Of a stretch of 64,000 nt of DNA, positions 47,876 to 59,448 are shown one piece after another. The notes below the pieces were generated by a model, which did not search any database, was not told where the DNA came from, and saw only the letters and a list, made by a program, of their open reading frames with translations. Made by a program: the position numbers and the translations under genes. The DNA lies in the NCBI RefSeq assembly GCF_000204055.1, contig NW_006768795.1:425971-489970 (forward strand). The letters run 5' to 3'. Within the stretch, counting starts at the first letter, position 1. Each line of letters begins with the position of its first letter. Origin of the DNA: Melampsora larici-populina 98AG31. Its lineage: Eukaryota > Basidiomycota > Pucciniomycetes > Pucciniales > Melampsoraceae.

Positions 47876-48495
47876 TTTATTAAGGAATGGTAAACAAGAT
47901 GAAATCAAATCGATGGACATTGGATTGGATATGTAAACCGAATGACTTGGTGTTGGTATTTATAAATCAGGCGAATGGGAATGGGAATGAGACCGGATGG
48001 TAATCTGATTCCTACTGACGGGTCGGGTCGGATTCTTTGAATTCTGAAGCCATGACGTCATACATAGCTCTTTACCAGAATTTCCAACTCATCCCATTGG
48101 GTTCAACTTCAAACTCGATTTTTGATTTAAATCAATCTTTCTGTGTCTCCCTCTTCCTGTTTTGACCTGTTACATCTTCTTCTGGAAAATATCATATCAA
48201 GATACTCATCTAAACAGATCACTTGCACAACATGAGTCTTTATAACTCAAGTCTCAAAGGTTGAGTTGATGGGTTCAGTTTCAGTTTCAGTTTCATCAAG
48301 AAATAAAGTTGGTTCACTTCTATGGTGTTTGTTTATTTATTTTTTGCAAGTCACTGGGATCATAAGCTACAGAAAAGGGTATGGTGAAACACAACTGAGA
48401 CAAAATTATAAAGTACCTAATGGTCAGATCGAAATCAAGATGAAATGGATGAAGAAAAAGGGAAGAGTTACCACCAAAAACATCATAATTGTGTA
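47876..48495. other. Upstream of the Rossmann-fold gene; no gene seen
   Basis: Presumed promoter, then a short frame (48266-48508) that runs into the next MITE and is not supported. Confidence 0.45.
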
Positions 48496-49445
48496 CAGTC
48501 ATCTCTGAGATAACCCATACCTTTTTATGGACCCCAAAAGGTATGGGTTTTTATAGAGTATGGGCTAGCAAGATTCTCTGCAATAACCCATACAAGCAAA
48601 TTCATGGGTTATTGCAGAGAATTGTTTCAGAGAGTTGAGGTGAGATTGCTGAGCGCTTTCATTGCATATGTATCCAAGAGGATTGAAAGAGGAAAGACAA
48701 AATGGTAGGCTGTACTAGTGATTTGGAGTGTGCTGCACTAAAGGCCCGCAGGGCTTGACGGAGAGCCCCCCCCCCACAAGCTTTAGCTTTGCCAGAATCA
48801 TTGTGTGTGAGGTAATCTGTGACAACTTCTGCAGATTTGATTAAAGCAGAATACACTGGCTGAGCAGGCACCTCAACTTCAGAGTGCTCTGGAGCCGGAA
48901 TATCTGTGCCGTGGTTGCATTGTTCAATAGCTTCAAAAATCTCCTCCGGAGTCTAGGTCTCAAGTCCACTCACATGCTCATTGGTAGGATTCAAGAGTTC
49001 GGACAAAGACATCATGTTCTTTTTATGAACAATATTGAATTTCTGATTTATTCTCAGTTTTCAATCTAGCATATCCTTCTTCAATATTTGAGACATAAAA
49101 AGTTGACAGGTCATTAGGAAGCATGTTTTTTGGTAGAATAGTTGAATCTGTGATGAATTGTGTTGAGCTTTGATGATTTGTGTGGAATGGATGGAGTCAA
49201 ATGGCTATGAAAAGCTTTGAAGGTGTGTCTCAGGAGTCTCCTGTGCAGTATTAATTTTTTTTTCTTGGGGTGAAGTATGGGTTTTTTGTCTCTGGTTCTC
49301 AAAAAAACAGTATGGGTTAAGGGAAATAGTAGAGTCATGGGTTTTTGATCCATTTCCCCCGCCCATAAAAAATATGGACCCAAAAACCCATGGGTTAAGC
49401 TAGAGCATGGGTTATTGGGTGTATGGGTTATTTCAGAGGCAACTG
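48496..49445. mobile_element. 950-bp non-autonomous element with TA duplication
   Basis: The ends are CAGTCATCTCTGAGATAACC and an imperfect inverse ending GGGTTATTTCAGAGGCAACTG, with TA on both sides (48494-48495, 49446-49447). CAGT ends plus TA fit a Tc1/mariner or pogo mobiliser. ATAACCCATA-type words recur inside in both orientations (48510-48620, 49310-49430) and form hairpins. A C run lies near 48767. No transposase frame. Confidence 0.75.
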
Positions 49446-50534
49446 TACCAAGTTTTTTGGTAACCAGATTAGGTTTCAACATGGCTAATCTCATAGTAGT
49501 ACTAGAAATAAATAACTAATTCATGATGTAAAAGAGAAGAAAGTGGAACACATCTTTCTTGATGAGTTTGTGTTCAAGAAGATGTATGTAACTCTTGAGA
49601 TGCTCAATCTCATGACTATGGTAAAATTTTGATGACTGAGACATTTAGGATGATCCTTGAGCCCTTAAACTTGAGGATTGAGGGTTCTGGTAGCCAAAAT
49701 GTCTTTGAAAGTTCTGTATGATGCAGTATTTATGACCCAAAAAGGGTTATATAACACAGGGAAAGGATAATCTATCAATTTACCAATAACTAACAAAACA
49801 TGTTGGGCTACGGTAAAGCTACGGTCAAATCCTGTATTAAACAACCAGGAGATCTGGGCCTTAGTCTTAATGGGATGTACTACCCTCTGGCCCAGACCAC
49901 ACATGTACTTTATCATTTGGCAGTGCTTGCAAGGATAGGAGTGGTGAAGCAGCTGGGCGCCCAAGTCCCTAGTAAACTAAACTAATAGAAGTTGTCTAAG
50001 GAATGTTCTTCTGACACCAACAACTGGACTTGAAGGGTACTTGCTCATGAAGGAGTATGGATAATTAGTATCAAATGAGAAAAAGATAACAGCACCATAA
50101 AGATATTTCTGAGAATTGATATAAGTATTCAAGTTCCAATCAATTCAAAATAGACAAAAACCAAGCTTAGCCCTCTTTTGCAATGTTATTCTAGAATGGT
50201 AATGAAATATAAATCACATGAAACAAATTATATCCTTTGACATAAGGGCTGTTTAAAATCACCTAGTAGTTTCAAAATAAGTTTATAACAATAAAAAAAT
50301 TGAACATTTGTAAGAGATAAACAAAGAAAGAAAAACAACTTGGACAAAAAAGGTTACAAGTGTATAAACCATCATACAAAAATTGGTAAACCACTGAAAC
50401 CCCAAACTTATTGTTCTTGGTAACTGTTAACACAGGGGAATGGGAAATTTGAATTGAAATTACAGGTTGGACCCGTGAATGACGGGTGGGTCTTTTCAAT
50501 TATATTATTTGATTTGACAGATATGACATCATAC
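49446..50534. other. No gene recognised
   Basis: A minus-strand frame at 49964-49665 (HSYPCKHCQMIKYMCGLG) has a few cysteines but no family match, and lies in sequence that looks like old repeat DNA. Confidence 0.35.
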
Positions 50535-50933
50535 AGGACCCTGGAATGCCCCTACAAAGGGTAGTCACAAAAAAAGTTCTTTTTGAGCTCTCTCGGGGCC
50601 CCCAATTTCCTATCATAACCCATAATTCCCGGTAACTATCAAATAACATCTACAATCTCAAGACGACTTGATTCAAAGCAAGAATCAATCAGGAAAACAC
50701 TCAAGGGGTGCTTTGGCGATCCACTAGCTGTTCCTCAGCATTGATGAGCTAGTTTCAAGTAGCCAAAGTGTCTTAAAAACTGGTGTTTGGCAATGGTCAA
50801 ACGGATGAGAGGAGGACAATGAGCGGGCTAAAAACCAAATGAGGCATGTGTAAACCCATGCTGGAAAGCCCCGATAGAGCTCAAAAAGAACTTTTTTTTG
50901 TGACTACCCTTTGTCGGGGCATTCCGGGGTCCT
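50535..50933. mobile_element. 399-bp hAT-type MITE
   Basis: Long inverted ends of about 70 bp begin AGGACCCTGGAATGCCCC on the left and AGGACCCCGGAATGCCCC on the inverted right. CATCATAC flanks both sides exactly (50527-50534, 50934-50941), the 8 bp target duplication typical of hAT elements. The perfect duplication suggests a fairly recent insertion. Confidence 0.9.
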
Positions 50934-50941
50934 CATCATAC

Positions 50942-53900
50942 TGGTTTACCACTTTCACCATCAACTTTCTCATTGTGTTTACTTTCATCAAAGCATAATG
51001 TCTTTGATCAATAAATTTTTCATTTAATTCTATTGTCTTAAACTCAGCTTAGTTACATTAAGAGTAAAAACTTTAGCCCATCCGCCCATTTCCCTTAACA
51101 GTTGTTCAAGAGTATTGAATTTTGTCAAATGTGATTATTAGTTTAGTTCTTTTTTAAAGTTTGTATATTTTTGGCACTTATATTTTTTATCTATTTTAGT
51201 TAGTCATTTTTTTCTTTTTTTGGTAATTTTAGTTCAAGAACTGTTGTATGTGATTATGTCTGCTGACTACCCTGTAGGGTGTGTTTCATTCTACAAGTAA
51301 TCTTATCACTCTTGGCTTACGCCTTGGTCTTTGCACCAAACATATGTCTTTCCGTTATTATTTTTATACCAAGCAAGTAGTAAGCTTAACAGTCTCACTT
51401 CCCAAAGTCTCTTCCAAGGTCCCAAGGCTTGAGCAAGGGACTCAGCACTAAAAATAGATTCCTCATGTGAGAATCAAGCAGAGCCTGTAGTTTGATAAAA
51501 AAATCTACAATATTTTCTGTTTTTTCTCCCTGTATAAACAATATTTGGTGCAAAAGAAAAATATAATTGGCAAGATATAATTGTATATTCTCCAATTGGA
51601 ACCCTCTCTGTATCTCTCTGGAAACATATACTTTTGAGTGATTGAAGATCAATCATTTTCACCTCTTTCTACAAAATACAGGTTCAAAGCAGACTCATTG
51701 CTTCCCTGTAACCCATTAGAAGGTGTTCCATAAATGATCAGGCTGAGCTTCTAGTTTTATTGTATGTACCAAGCATCTTTCATTATCCTTTTATTTTGCT
51801 TCAAGCCCCATTCATCTATACACAGGATGGGATAATTGAAGTAATGTTTTTTAAGCCAATACAGACTATTTCTTAGGCAAGGGATCCACTTTTAGTGTTA
51901 ATTCTTTGCCTCAAGCCTTGGGCTTTTGGAAAAGGACTTTGTTAAGTTTGTGAAAAGCTCCTCTTTACAATTCAAAACAAAAAATAAAAAGATAATAAAA
52001 ATAATATTAGCACAAGCCCAGTAAGCACCTCATCAATTCACACTATATCATTTGTTCTCAAGTCTGACTCTTAACACCTTGCTCATTATAATTCATTTCC
52101 TGACAATCAATCTTTCTATAAATTGTCTGATTATATACACGTTTTTTTGTGATGATAAATGAGATTTTGTGACTATTGATTGATTTTTATTACAATGGTG
52201 ATGGTATGTTGTTTAATCATCAAAAGCTGTGTATTTTTTCTTCAATGATTAACTGATCACATTCCAATCTCATTTGATTGGGTTGATTGTTATTGATTCA
52301 TTTTTGATCTTAATATTATTGATTGAGCAAATGTACAATTTCAAAAAATCAGATAGATATCCCTCTCATAAGCCATGACACACATACAGAATAACCCATA
52401 ACTCATGAATTGAAAGTTCAAATCCTCTTTCTTTTCATTCTCAGCTTCGCTTCGACCGATCGATGACTTCAATTCTTCCAACACTCTTCATTAATGACTG
52501 ATTAAGTCTCTTGAATCTTCTATCTTGATGATAAATCTTGATAAAAATTCAATAACTCATTGATTCTTCTGACTCAACTCATAATACACTTTTCAAATCC
52601 ACTTTACTCTGTTCGCTCGGCCTTTCTTTTTAATCACACCCGATCACTATATTGACTCGTATTATAAATGTGGAAAAGTCTTCGCCCCATTGGTAACAAG
52701 AGGATGGATCTCAAGCACTTCCTTTGATATAAGATGGCAAGAATGTATGCTGAAGATAACCTCAAGAAATGGAATCGGAATCGGACCAAACATTTGCCAA
52801 TACGATAAAAGCTCCCCCTCCACAGCCTTCGGGGCTTGCAGTCGGTATGGGCGTTTGGTATGATGCTTATAGATATACATATTCTCTCAGTTCAACTGAC
52901 ATTCATTCCCAAAAGTTTTCTCGGCTAGTTGAAGATTATCTTTGCTGTATGGGCACCTTGTGTATGTACATAACAGAGGGCCTCCTCAACAGCTTCTCAC
53001 ATCTGTAGAAATAGTAGGAGTGGCTTTGGTTCAAGGGCAATCAAAGGCACGGTAGGTGTGAGTCAGTGGCTCAATTCCAAATAATAATTCTTTCCAAGTG
53101 ATGACATTGGAAAGGCTGTGTTGGCAGTGGAAAAGCTTGTGAAGAATATGACCAAGAATAGGAAATCAAAATATTCAAGCAAGGCACCCTTTGGTTGTCA
53201 TCAATTGCAGTAAACCCTTTTTATAATTGGATTTCCTTGTAAATATATGTTAACTGGCCAAAAAAACAAACCAATCTTTGCTTCTTTATATGCCCATTTT
53301 CTCGTGTATTTATAGGTACATCTCTTTCCGTTTTTCTTTCCTTTTGTACATACTTTTATGTTCTCCTTGGCAACAATTAAACATGTATGTATATCCCCCC
53401 AAACTTGTGATTTTGGGTAACTTCTCCACAGCCGGTGGGTTCATGATATCTTGAATTTTGTGGCACAGCACAATTTAATACTGTTCCAAGTCACCGCGGT
53501 GATGTCTCTGCCTAGCGTGATATTTCTCATGGTCATGTTCCTGTATTTCCAAAGGTCTGAGGTTGGGTGCCACAGTCAGACATATGCAAAACAGTCCATA
53601 AAGGTTTATGCACAAAGATTACTGACTCTTCTTGGATCTCCACCTCATTAATCAGGTGGGTTTTCTTTATGAAGGTGAAACTGATGTTATACCCTGGAGA
53701 TTTCCAAGCGGCAATAAGGCGGTCTGGGAAATCCGTTACAGCTATTTTGAGACAATTGAATCAATTCCAAACCACTCTCACTCATTTTAATAATATTTAA
53801 GCATCTGTTCTGGGCTTACTTGATTTCAAGTGCGGATACCAGGGGGTAGCATATTTCCCGGTGCGTCTTTGCTTCTTGAATTCTTTATTGAGTATTGATG

Positions 53901-54023
53901 TTCCACAAATGCAATATACATTTATCAGCTTTCAGATGACACACTATCACCAGAGGCATTTTACTTTTTTGACATTCCAGAAAATCTCACCTGTAGATGG
54001 AATTCTATGTCCATTGTAAGTGA
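50942..54023. other. No convincing gene
   Basis: AT-rich sequence. A pyrimidine-rich leader-like stretch at 52430-52650 precedes a short frame (52769-53008) with no recognised motif. Weak frames elsewhere are not supported. Confidence 0.4.
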
Positions 54024-54284
54024 TTAGTACATTCTCATCCAAGCGCTTGCGGAGGTGATGATGATGCGGAAGCGGGTCCGGTCTCTCCATGACACATTCT
54101 TTAAATCGGTCACAAAGGTTGGAGAAGAATTCTGCCGTTGGTGGTAACTCTCAGAATATTGGTAAGTCTCCAAGCCACATGACTTTTCAAGTTCATCCCA
54201 AGACTCACGGGAGTTGTAGCCTGGATCCAAACGTGCAAAAGCAATTGATAAGGGGATCAAAACCCAGAACCAATTCCTGACCAT
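54024..54284 (-). CDS. Possible secreted-protein fragment, 86 aa
   Basis: The frame begins MVRNWFWVLIPLSIAFA, a plausible signal peptide, followed by a polar stretch with one Cys (SWDELEKSCGLETYQY). No continuation across a credible intron was found and no family is recognised. It could be the first exon of a decayed secreted protein or a chance frame. Confidence 0.25.
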   Translation of the reverse strand: MVRNWFWVLIPLSIAFARLDPGYNSRESWDELEKSCGLETYQYSESYHQRQNSSPTFVTDLKNVSWRDRTRFRIIITSASAWMRMY

Positions 54285-54415
54285 ATCGAATAGAGCACAA
54301 GATAAGTTGTATTTTAAATGTTATAAGTTTTATCAAGTGGAAATCAACTCCAACACAGGTGATATTGATCCTATTTCAGTGAAAGGAATTGGCTCTTTTA
54401 TATTCTGGAAGCTGG

Positions 54416-54780
54416 CCTGTCATCGGAAATCTCCTCAGAACGTTCCTTTGCACATTCCTCCTTATGGTCTTCATTCCATGTTGATGAACTGCTTCAACAA
54501 ATGATACAAGATATGGATCCTTGTATAACCAATAGTCCCTCTAAATTAATGGGGTGCTACCCAACAAGTAAACGAGTTAGCACATAATGTGGATGATGGA
54601 AAGATTATGATTTGGCGGAATTTGGTCTGTCATCGAGAATTCCCTTGTATCGTTCCTGTGCAAATTACTCCTTAAGGTTTTTGTTCCTTCTTGATGAACT
54701 GCTTCAACAAACCATACAAGATATGGATTCGCGTATAACCAATAGTCCCTGCGAACTAAAGGGGGTGCTACCCAACCAGT
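54416..54780 (+). repeat. Local direct duplication, about 145 bp unit
   Basis: 54416-54560 and 54627-54780 are diverged copies offset by about 210 bp; shared words are TGATGAACTGCTTCAACAAA, ATACAAGATATGGAT and GTATAACCAATAGTCCCT. Neither copy keeps a convincing reading frame. Confidence 0.65.
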
Positions 54781-54959
54781 TACCGGGTCAGAACACACTC
54801 CATCTGAAGTATGCAAGGATTATGATTTGGCTTAACTTCAAATTCTTATAGATTAGGAGTACACTGAAACATTGCCTGCTGAACACCTAGATCAAGAAAC
54901 CTTCGGACTGAAATCTAACACCTGATAAGATTTCCACAAAGTTTATTTTCTATGTGAAT

Positions 54960-55800
54960 GGAAATTTATCGGCTGCTCTGCCCTTAGCTTATGCAGTAGG
55001 CTGAGAGCAGAGCTTTTCTGGAGGAACTCGGCACGGCTCGTCGGAATGTCCGTCACGGAGTCAAGCTTATGTTTTATTGCCGATTTGACAGGGTTTACTC
55101 TCAACTTAGAGCACACCATTTGAATTATGGAACAATCACAATTGTATGTCTCATCTTCAAAGGCTTGGAAATAGGGAACCCTCACCCACCAAACACGTAG
55201 GTAGACATAGAGGCTTCAAGCTGAATATAGTTTGTTTTGTGAGTTGTATGTATAAGGTTGTTCCGCACGTGACATACGCAGTGGCATGGTGATAATGCCA
55301 CTTTTGAATCGCTTTACGTATTGGCATGATGACTGGGCGCAGGTCGTCCTGTCTTGGTTTGTCGTTATTGTTAACGGTGGCGCTGGTTCTTTGCTCTTAT
55401 CTCCGGGTTTACAGGGTCTGCTATCCACTTGTTACACACCATCTAAATCAGATCCCAGGAAAGGATTGAAGGTTATCTTCGATGTCTGATTGATATGGAA
55501 CCATCCGCTGAATAGGTGTGTCAAATTGTCTTCAGAGCAAATTCCACAACTCAAATACTCACTCACAATGATTTTTTTTTGTGAACGGCCGATCATATGT
55601 CTAAGGAGGCTCCGCTTTTGGCCTACGCAGTAGCCTGAGGCTGAAGCATTTTGGGGGAGCTTCGGCACGGGCCGACGACTGTGTTTGTCACGGTATATTA
55701 CGTTGACGATGACGCTGAACCTTTTACCATATTGCTGATCTTGCAGGGTTTTGTCTTAACTCAGAACACACCCCATTTTGATCATGGAAAGTGATATACC
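54960..55800 (+). repeat. Direct repeat pair, about 200 bp, 630 bp apart
   Basis: The first copy (about 54965-55150) and the second (about 55600-55795) share in the same order GCAGTAGGCTGAGAGCAG / GCAGTAGCCTGAGGCTGA, CGGCACGG, GTCACGG, CAGGGTTT and ACTCAGAACACACC-like words. They are diverged copies of one repeat. Confidence 0.55.
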
Positions 55801-56004
55801 TTATATTTAAAGTTTGATAGATACTTGGAACCAAATACTACTCATTAGTTTTCTTACATACTTTGTCTTTTCTTTTCTACTTTTATATGTGCGTGTTATG
55901 AGCGTAGTACTTTTGTCCAGAGACTTTACTCACTACTTTTACATGCTTGACCTAACCTCATATTGTATCGCTGATTGTTGTTATCAAATCCCTGATCTGA
56001 GGAA

Positions 56005-56612
56005 GTTTTTCTTATTCATTCATCATTAAAACTTTCTCTATCAAGAAACATCTCATCAACATAATTCTCTCTCCAGATCCCAACTGCTCCTTTATAGATA
56101 ATTGACTGATAAGCTGTTGTTTGATCTGATCAGGTATGCCTCAATCATTGTTGTTAATTTCTCTTTCTTACAGCCCTTTGCAGAATTGATGACTTTGGAA
56201 AAAGAGAAAACACTTGAGTTTTCAAAAAAAACCTGCGAGTTTTTTTCAAAAACTCATCGAGTTTTTCAAAAACTGAGCAAGCTCTTTCTCTTTTAGAATT
56301 ACTGGGCCAGGTTTTCAAAAAAAACTCACTGACTTTTTGAAAAACCCAGCAGCTTGTTGACAAAACTCGGTCAATTTCCAAAAAAACTCGAGGTTTTTTA
56401 TTTGAAAACTCGAGGTTTTTTTTTCTTCAAAGTCATCAATTATGCAAAGGGCTGTACCTTATTCAAAAATGTTTGCTTGATAAAAAGAAATTCATTCATC
56501 ATTAAAAATTTCTCTATCAAAAAACCATCTCATCAACATAATTCTCTCTCCGGATCCCAACTGCTCCTTTATAGATAATTGGCTGATAAGCTGTTGTTTG
56601 ATCTGATCAGGA
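56005..56612 (+). repeat. Direct repeats of about 128 bp flanking a MITE
   Basis: 56005-56130 and 56485-56612 are nearly identical (shared TTCATTCATCATTAAAA, CATCTCATCAACATAATTCT, TGCTCCTTTATAGATAATTG, GCTGTTGTTTGATCTGATCA). The MITE at 56171-56454 lies between them. Confidence 0.8.
56171..56454. mobile_element. 284-bp MITE with TA duplication
   Basis: The ends CAGCCCTTTGCAGAATTGAT and ATCAATTATGCAAAGGGCTG are inverted with one change; TA flanks both. The interior is built from CTCGAGTTTT and GAGTTTTTCAAAAA repeats in both orientations. Confidence 0.85.
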
Positions 56613-57889
56613 ATCAGAGATTCCTTTAACAGATACTTTGGAGATCTCACCCGCTAAAGAGGTGTGTTGATTCATCTTCAGACTCAATTCCTCAACTTGA
56701 TCATCTGTTCACAAAGGAGTTCTTTAGAAAATGGACAGTTCTATGTGGTTGCTCCACCCTTGACCTACTTGCAAGATTCTAGAGTACATTGAGCCATCAA
56801 TATGGTAACTTATAGCAGCCAGGAAACGGGTGTAAGTCCTACGGCACTAAAACCAAAGACAAAAAAGATATACCACACCTCTTAAGGTGAGAGACAGACA
56901 ACAGTGTATCTAGTATGAAGCACAATTTGGTAAACTAAGTATTTGGATTTTAGGAAGAAGTGAGATGAAACCACTTACAGTTGCTAAAGGATAGGGAGAG
57001 GAGACAGGGTATCTGTGCTTGCAAACATATTGTCCAAACGTAAAACAATAGGAGGGGATTTTCTTGTAAGCCTCTTTTGTAAAAACATACCAAAAAAACT
57101 GGCTTGTCCTAGTTTGTAGGGTATGGATTTGGCAATTTTTTACTGATTCAGGAGAGATTCTTCCCTGAGGGCCTTCTGGAGTCCTTTGAGAGTATTTCCA
57201 CTGTTGATTCTTTTTGTTGCAAAAAGTTTCATTTGATGTCCTCTATTGAACTTACATTTTGACTTAGTATCACAGCAGATCACAGCTTGTTGTTATGATC
57301 TCTGACACTGGTCAAAGGTGTCAATGATGTCACAACCTGTGAAAGGGGAATAACTCAAGTCCCAATCCTGTAGACAGAGCTTTTCACTTCACACCTTTCT
57401 CTATGCTGCAATAAATACATCACATAGTACCTAACATCCTCTCTCTCTCTGTCCATCATGCCAAGACCCTCAAATCCTGTTCATAACAGTCATCCACCTT
57501 TCTGAAAAAGAAGGGAACAACCCAGCCTCACTGCTCATTAGTGGCGTTTGAAGGTGTCCATATATCCTTTCCTCATCTTGCTTTATCAACAAGGCTCCAT
57601 CCTCCACCAGTCCAATAATCAGTCAAGGATTGGAGGGGTGTGGGTAGAAGGCCCTCTTAGGATGCAGAGGTCACAGGCAGGGCAAGTTCTAAAGCTTCTG
57701 CTTTCTCTTTTGTTATTTTGATGAGGATCTTTCTTTTATGCCTCATTGAATTGACCTAGACAATGGATTGCCTTAGAAAGATGTGAGCAGGAGAGCCAGA
57801 TCAGTCTCCCTAAGGTGACAGGGGGATATGTATATCCTGATTTGTATGGACGGCAGGATGGACAAAAAATCATCTCAGCTAGCTATTTA
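56613..57889. other. No gene seen
   Basis: Mixed repeat-like DNA with no frame worth reporting. Confidence 0.4.
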
Positions 57890-58025
57890 CAGTACTCAAA
57901 GTTGTGTATACTTTGTGTATACTTTTTTTTGGCAGGGAGAAAAATAAAATATACTTTTGGCTTCTTTTTCCCTGCCAAAAAAAACTATACACAACTATAC
58001 AAACTATACACAACTTTGAGTACCG
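57890..58025. mobile_element. 136-bp foldback MITE with TA duplication
   Basis: CAGTACTCAAAGTTGTGTAT at the left is inverted at the right (ATACACAACTTTGAGTACCG), and the inner arms GGCAGGGA/TCCCTGCC also pair, so almost the whole element is a hairpin. TA flanks both sides (57888-57889, 58026-58027). Confidence 0.85.
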
Positions 58026-59105
58026 TAATTTATACACCATGTAAGATTCCTGGTAGCACATCAAAATGCTCACACAAAGAGATCTTAAAAAACACAAAAG
58101 GTTTATCTAGTTGTGTTGAATTTTAGTGACAAGATCAGCACCCCTTTGTTAACCTGCTTTCTGAGCACCTGGAAAAAAGGAATGGGTCTTTGAATCCAAA
58201 GACCTCTTCAAAGCATCTATCATTCCTCTATGAATTATCTTTGGTGTGTGCACAGCAATGTGCTACCAGGAAATTTACACAGTGTTATCTGTTGGGTTAA
58301 AATAACAAGCTGTTCATTGAAATTAGAAAATGGATTATCATGAGTTTATGGGTTGTTGGTAGCAAGTAGTGAGATATAAGATGAATTAAACAGCCAAGGG
58401 GCCAGGAGAAGGAGTGGAATAAAGTCCAGTCTTTATACCCTCCGGTACAGTTACTCTTCAAACTTGGATGTATGTAGGATGTGATATATGATCTGTCACT
58501 GTGTCTTGTAATTTTGGCCCCAAAACCAGTATTTCATATGACTTCTTTGGAACAAAAGCTATCACACTTCCCTCATCTGTCAAGAATTTTTCCCACCTTT
58601 TGATTGAGGTATGTCTTCATGGACTTGATCCCACATGTGAAGACTAAGAAAAAATGCCAATGATACAACTGTCCTTATATAAAAATTCTGCTTTAAATGT
58701 TGAAAGTTTGATAAAACTCTAAAGCCCCAAACCAGACCTGAGAAGCACATTCATGTTGATTTTTCAAACAACTTGTAAATTTTGTATTCCTGGAAGTTCA
58801 ACTTGTGGGTGCGCTCTTGTAGGTGCATGCCTGGATGTAAAAGACAGTCTGTTCAAGGGGCACATGCACCACTGAGATGCATTAGGTAAACCCTTAACCT
58901 GAAAAAGTATGTACTACCATTCTATTATATCTTGGACATTGAGAAAAGATAACTCAGTTTTACTACCTTGAAGATGATTAAACTTCAAAAATTACCACTA
59001 CAAAAAATATAACATTTTTTGGGCAGAAGACATTAATATTGAATAACAAAATAATCAGCAGTAAGCATTAGGGCAAAAAATACAACAAATGCATCTTGTT
59101 CCTGA
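58026..59105. other. No gene seen
   Basis: AT-rich; a CACTACAAAAAATATAAC sequence at 58999 resembles a CACTA-type end, but its partner could not be fixed because another element follows at 59106. Confidence 0.4.
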
Positions 59106-59258
59106 CACTGCAAATTTAATGTATTTTTCAAAGGTGACAAATGATTCAATTTAATTTACAAAATGATTAAAAATGCATTAAGTCTGCATTAATTGTGCAA
59201 TTTTGTGCATTAAATTCAATTATTTTTTACATTGGAGACATACATTATTTTTGCAGTG
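59106..59258. mobile_element. 153-bp CACTA-type MITE
   Basis: It starts CACTGCAAATTTAATGTATT and ends with the inverse (ATACATTATTTTTGCAGTG). TGA flanks both sides (59103-59105, 59259-59261). Confidence 0.8.
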
Positions 59259-59312
59259 TGAGGTTGAGAGCTTCGATCTGAGTATTTTTTTGAATATCCA
59301 GAGTGTATATTA

Positions 59313-59448
59313 GCTGTTCAAACCAAACCCGGTACACCCGGTTGACTTTTTGGCTGGAAGCTGTCAAGAGCTGTCAATAGATACACAAAGTTACCACCAA
59401 CAAAGCAACTGGGTGTTTATGCGCAACCGGGGTTGGTTTGAACACAGC
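59313..59448. mobile_element. 136-bp MITE, same family as 27364-27515
   Basis: The ends GCTGTTCAAACCAAACCCGG and CCGGGGTTGGTTTGAACACA pair with a 2-base indel; TA flanks both. The core (GGCTGGAAGCTGTCAAGAGC, ATACACAAAGTTACCACCAA, AAGCAACTGGGTG) matches the MITE near 27.4 kb. Confidence 0.8.

Noticed and set aside
48500..49440. Telomere-like ATAACCCATA repeats
   Set aside because: The unit is not TTAGGG, the copies are dispersed in both orientations, and they belong to a TA-duplicating element.
58999..59258. Single CACTA element from 58999 to 59258
   Set aside because: The outer left end has TAC before it but TGA follows the right end; the inner pair 59106-59258 has matching TGA on both sides and is preferred.
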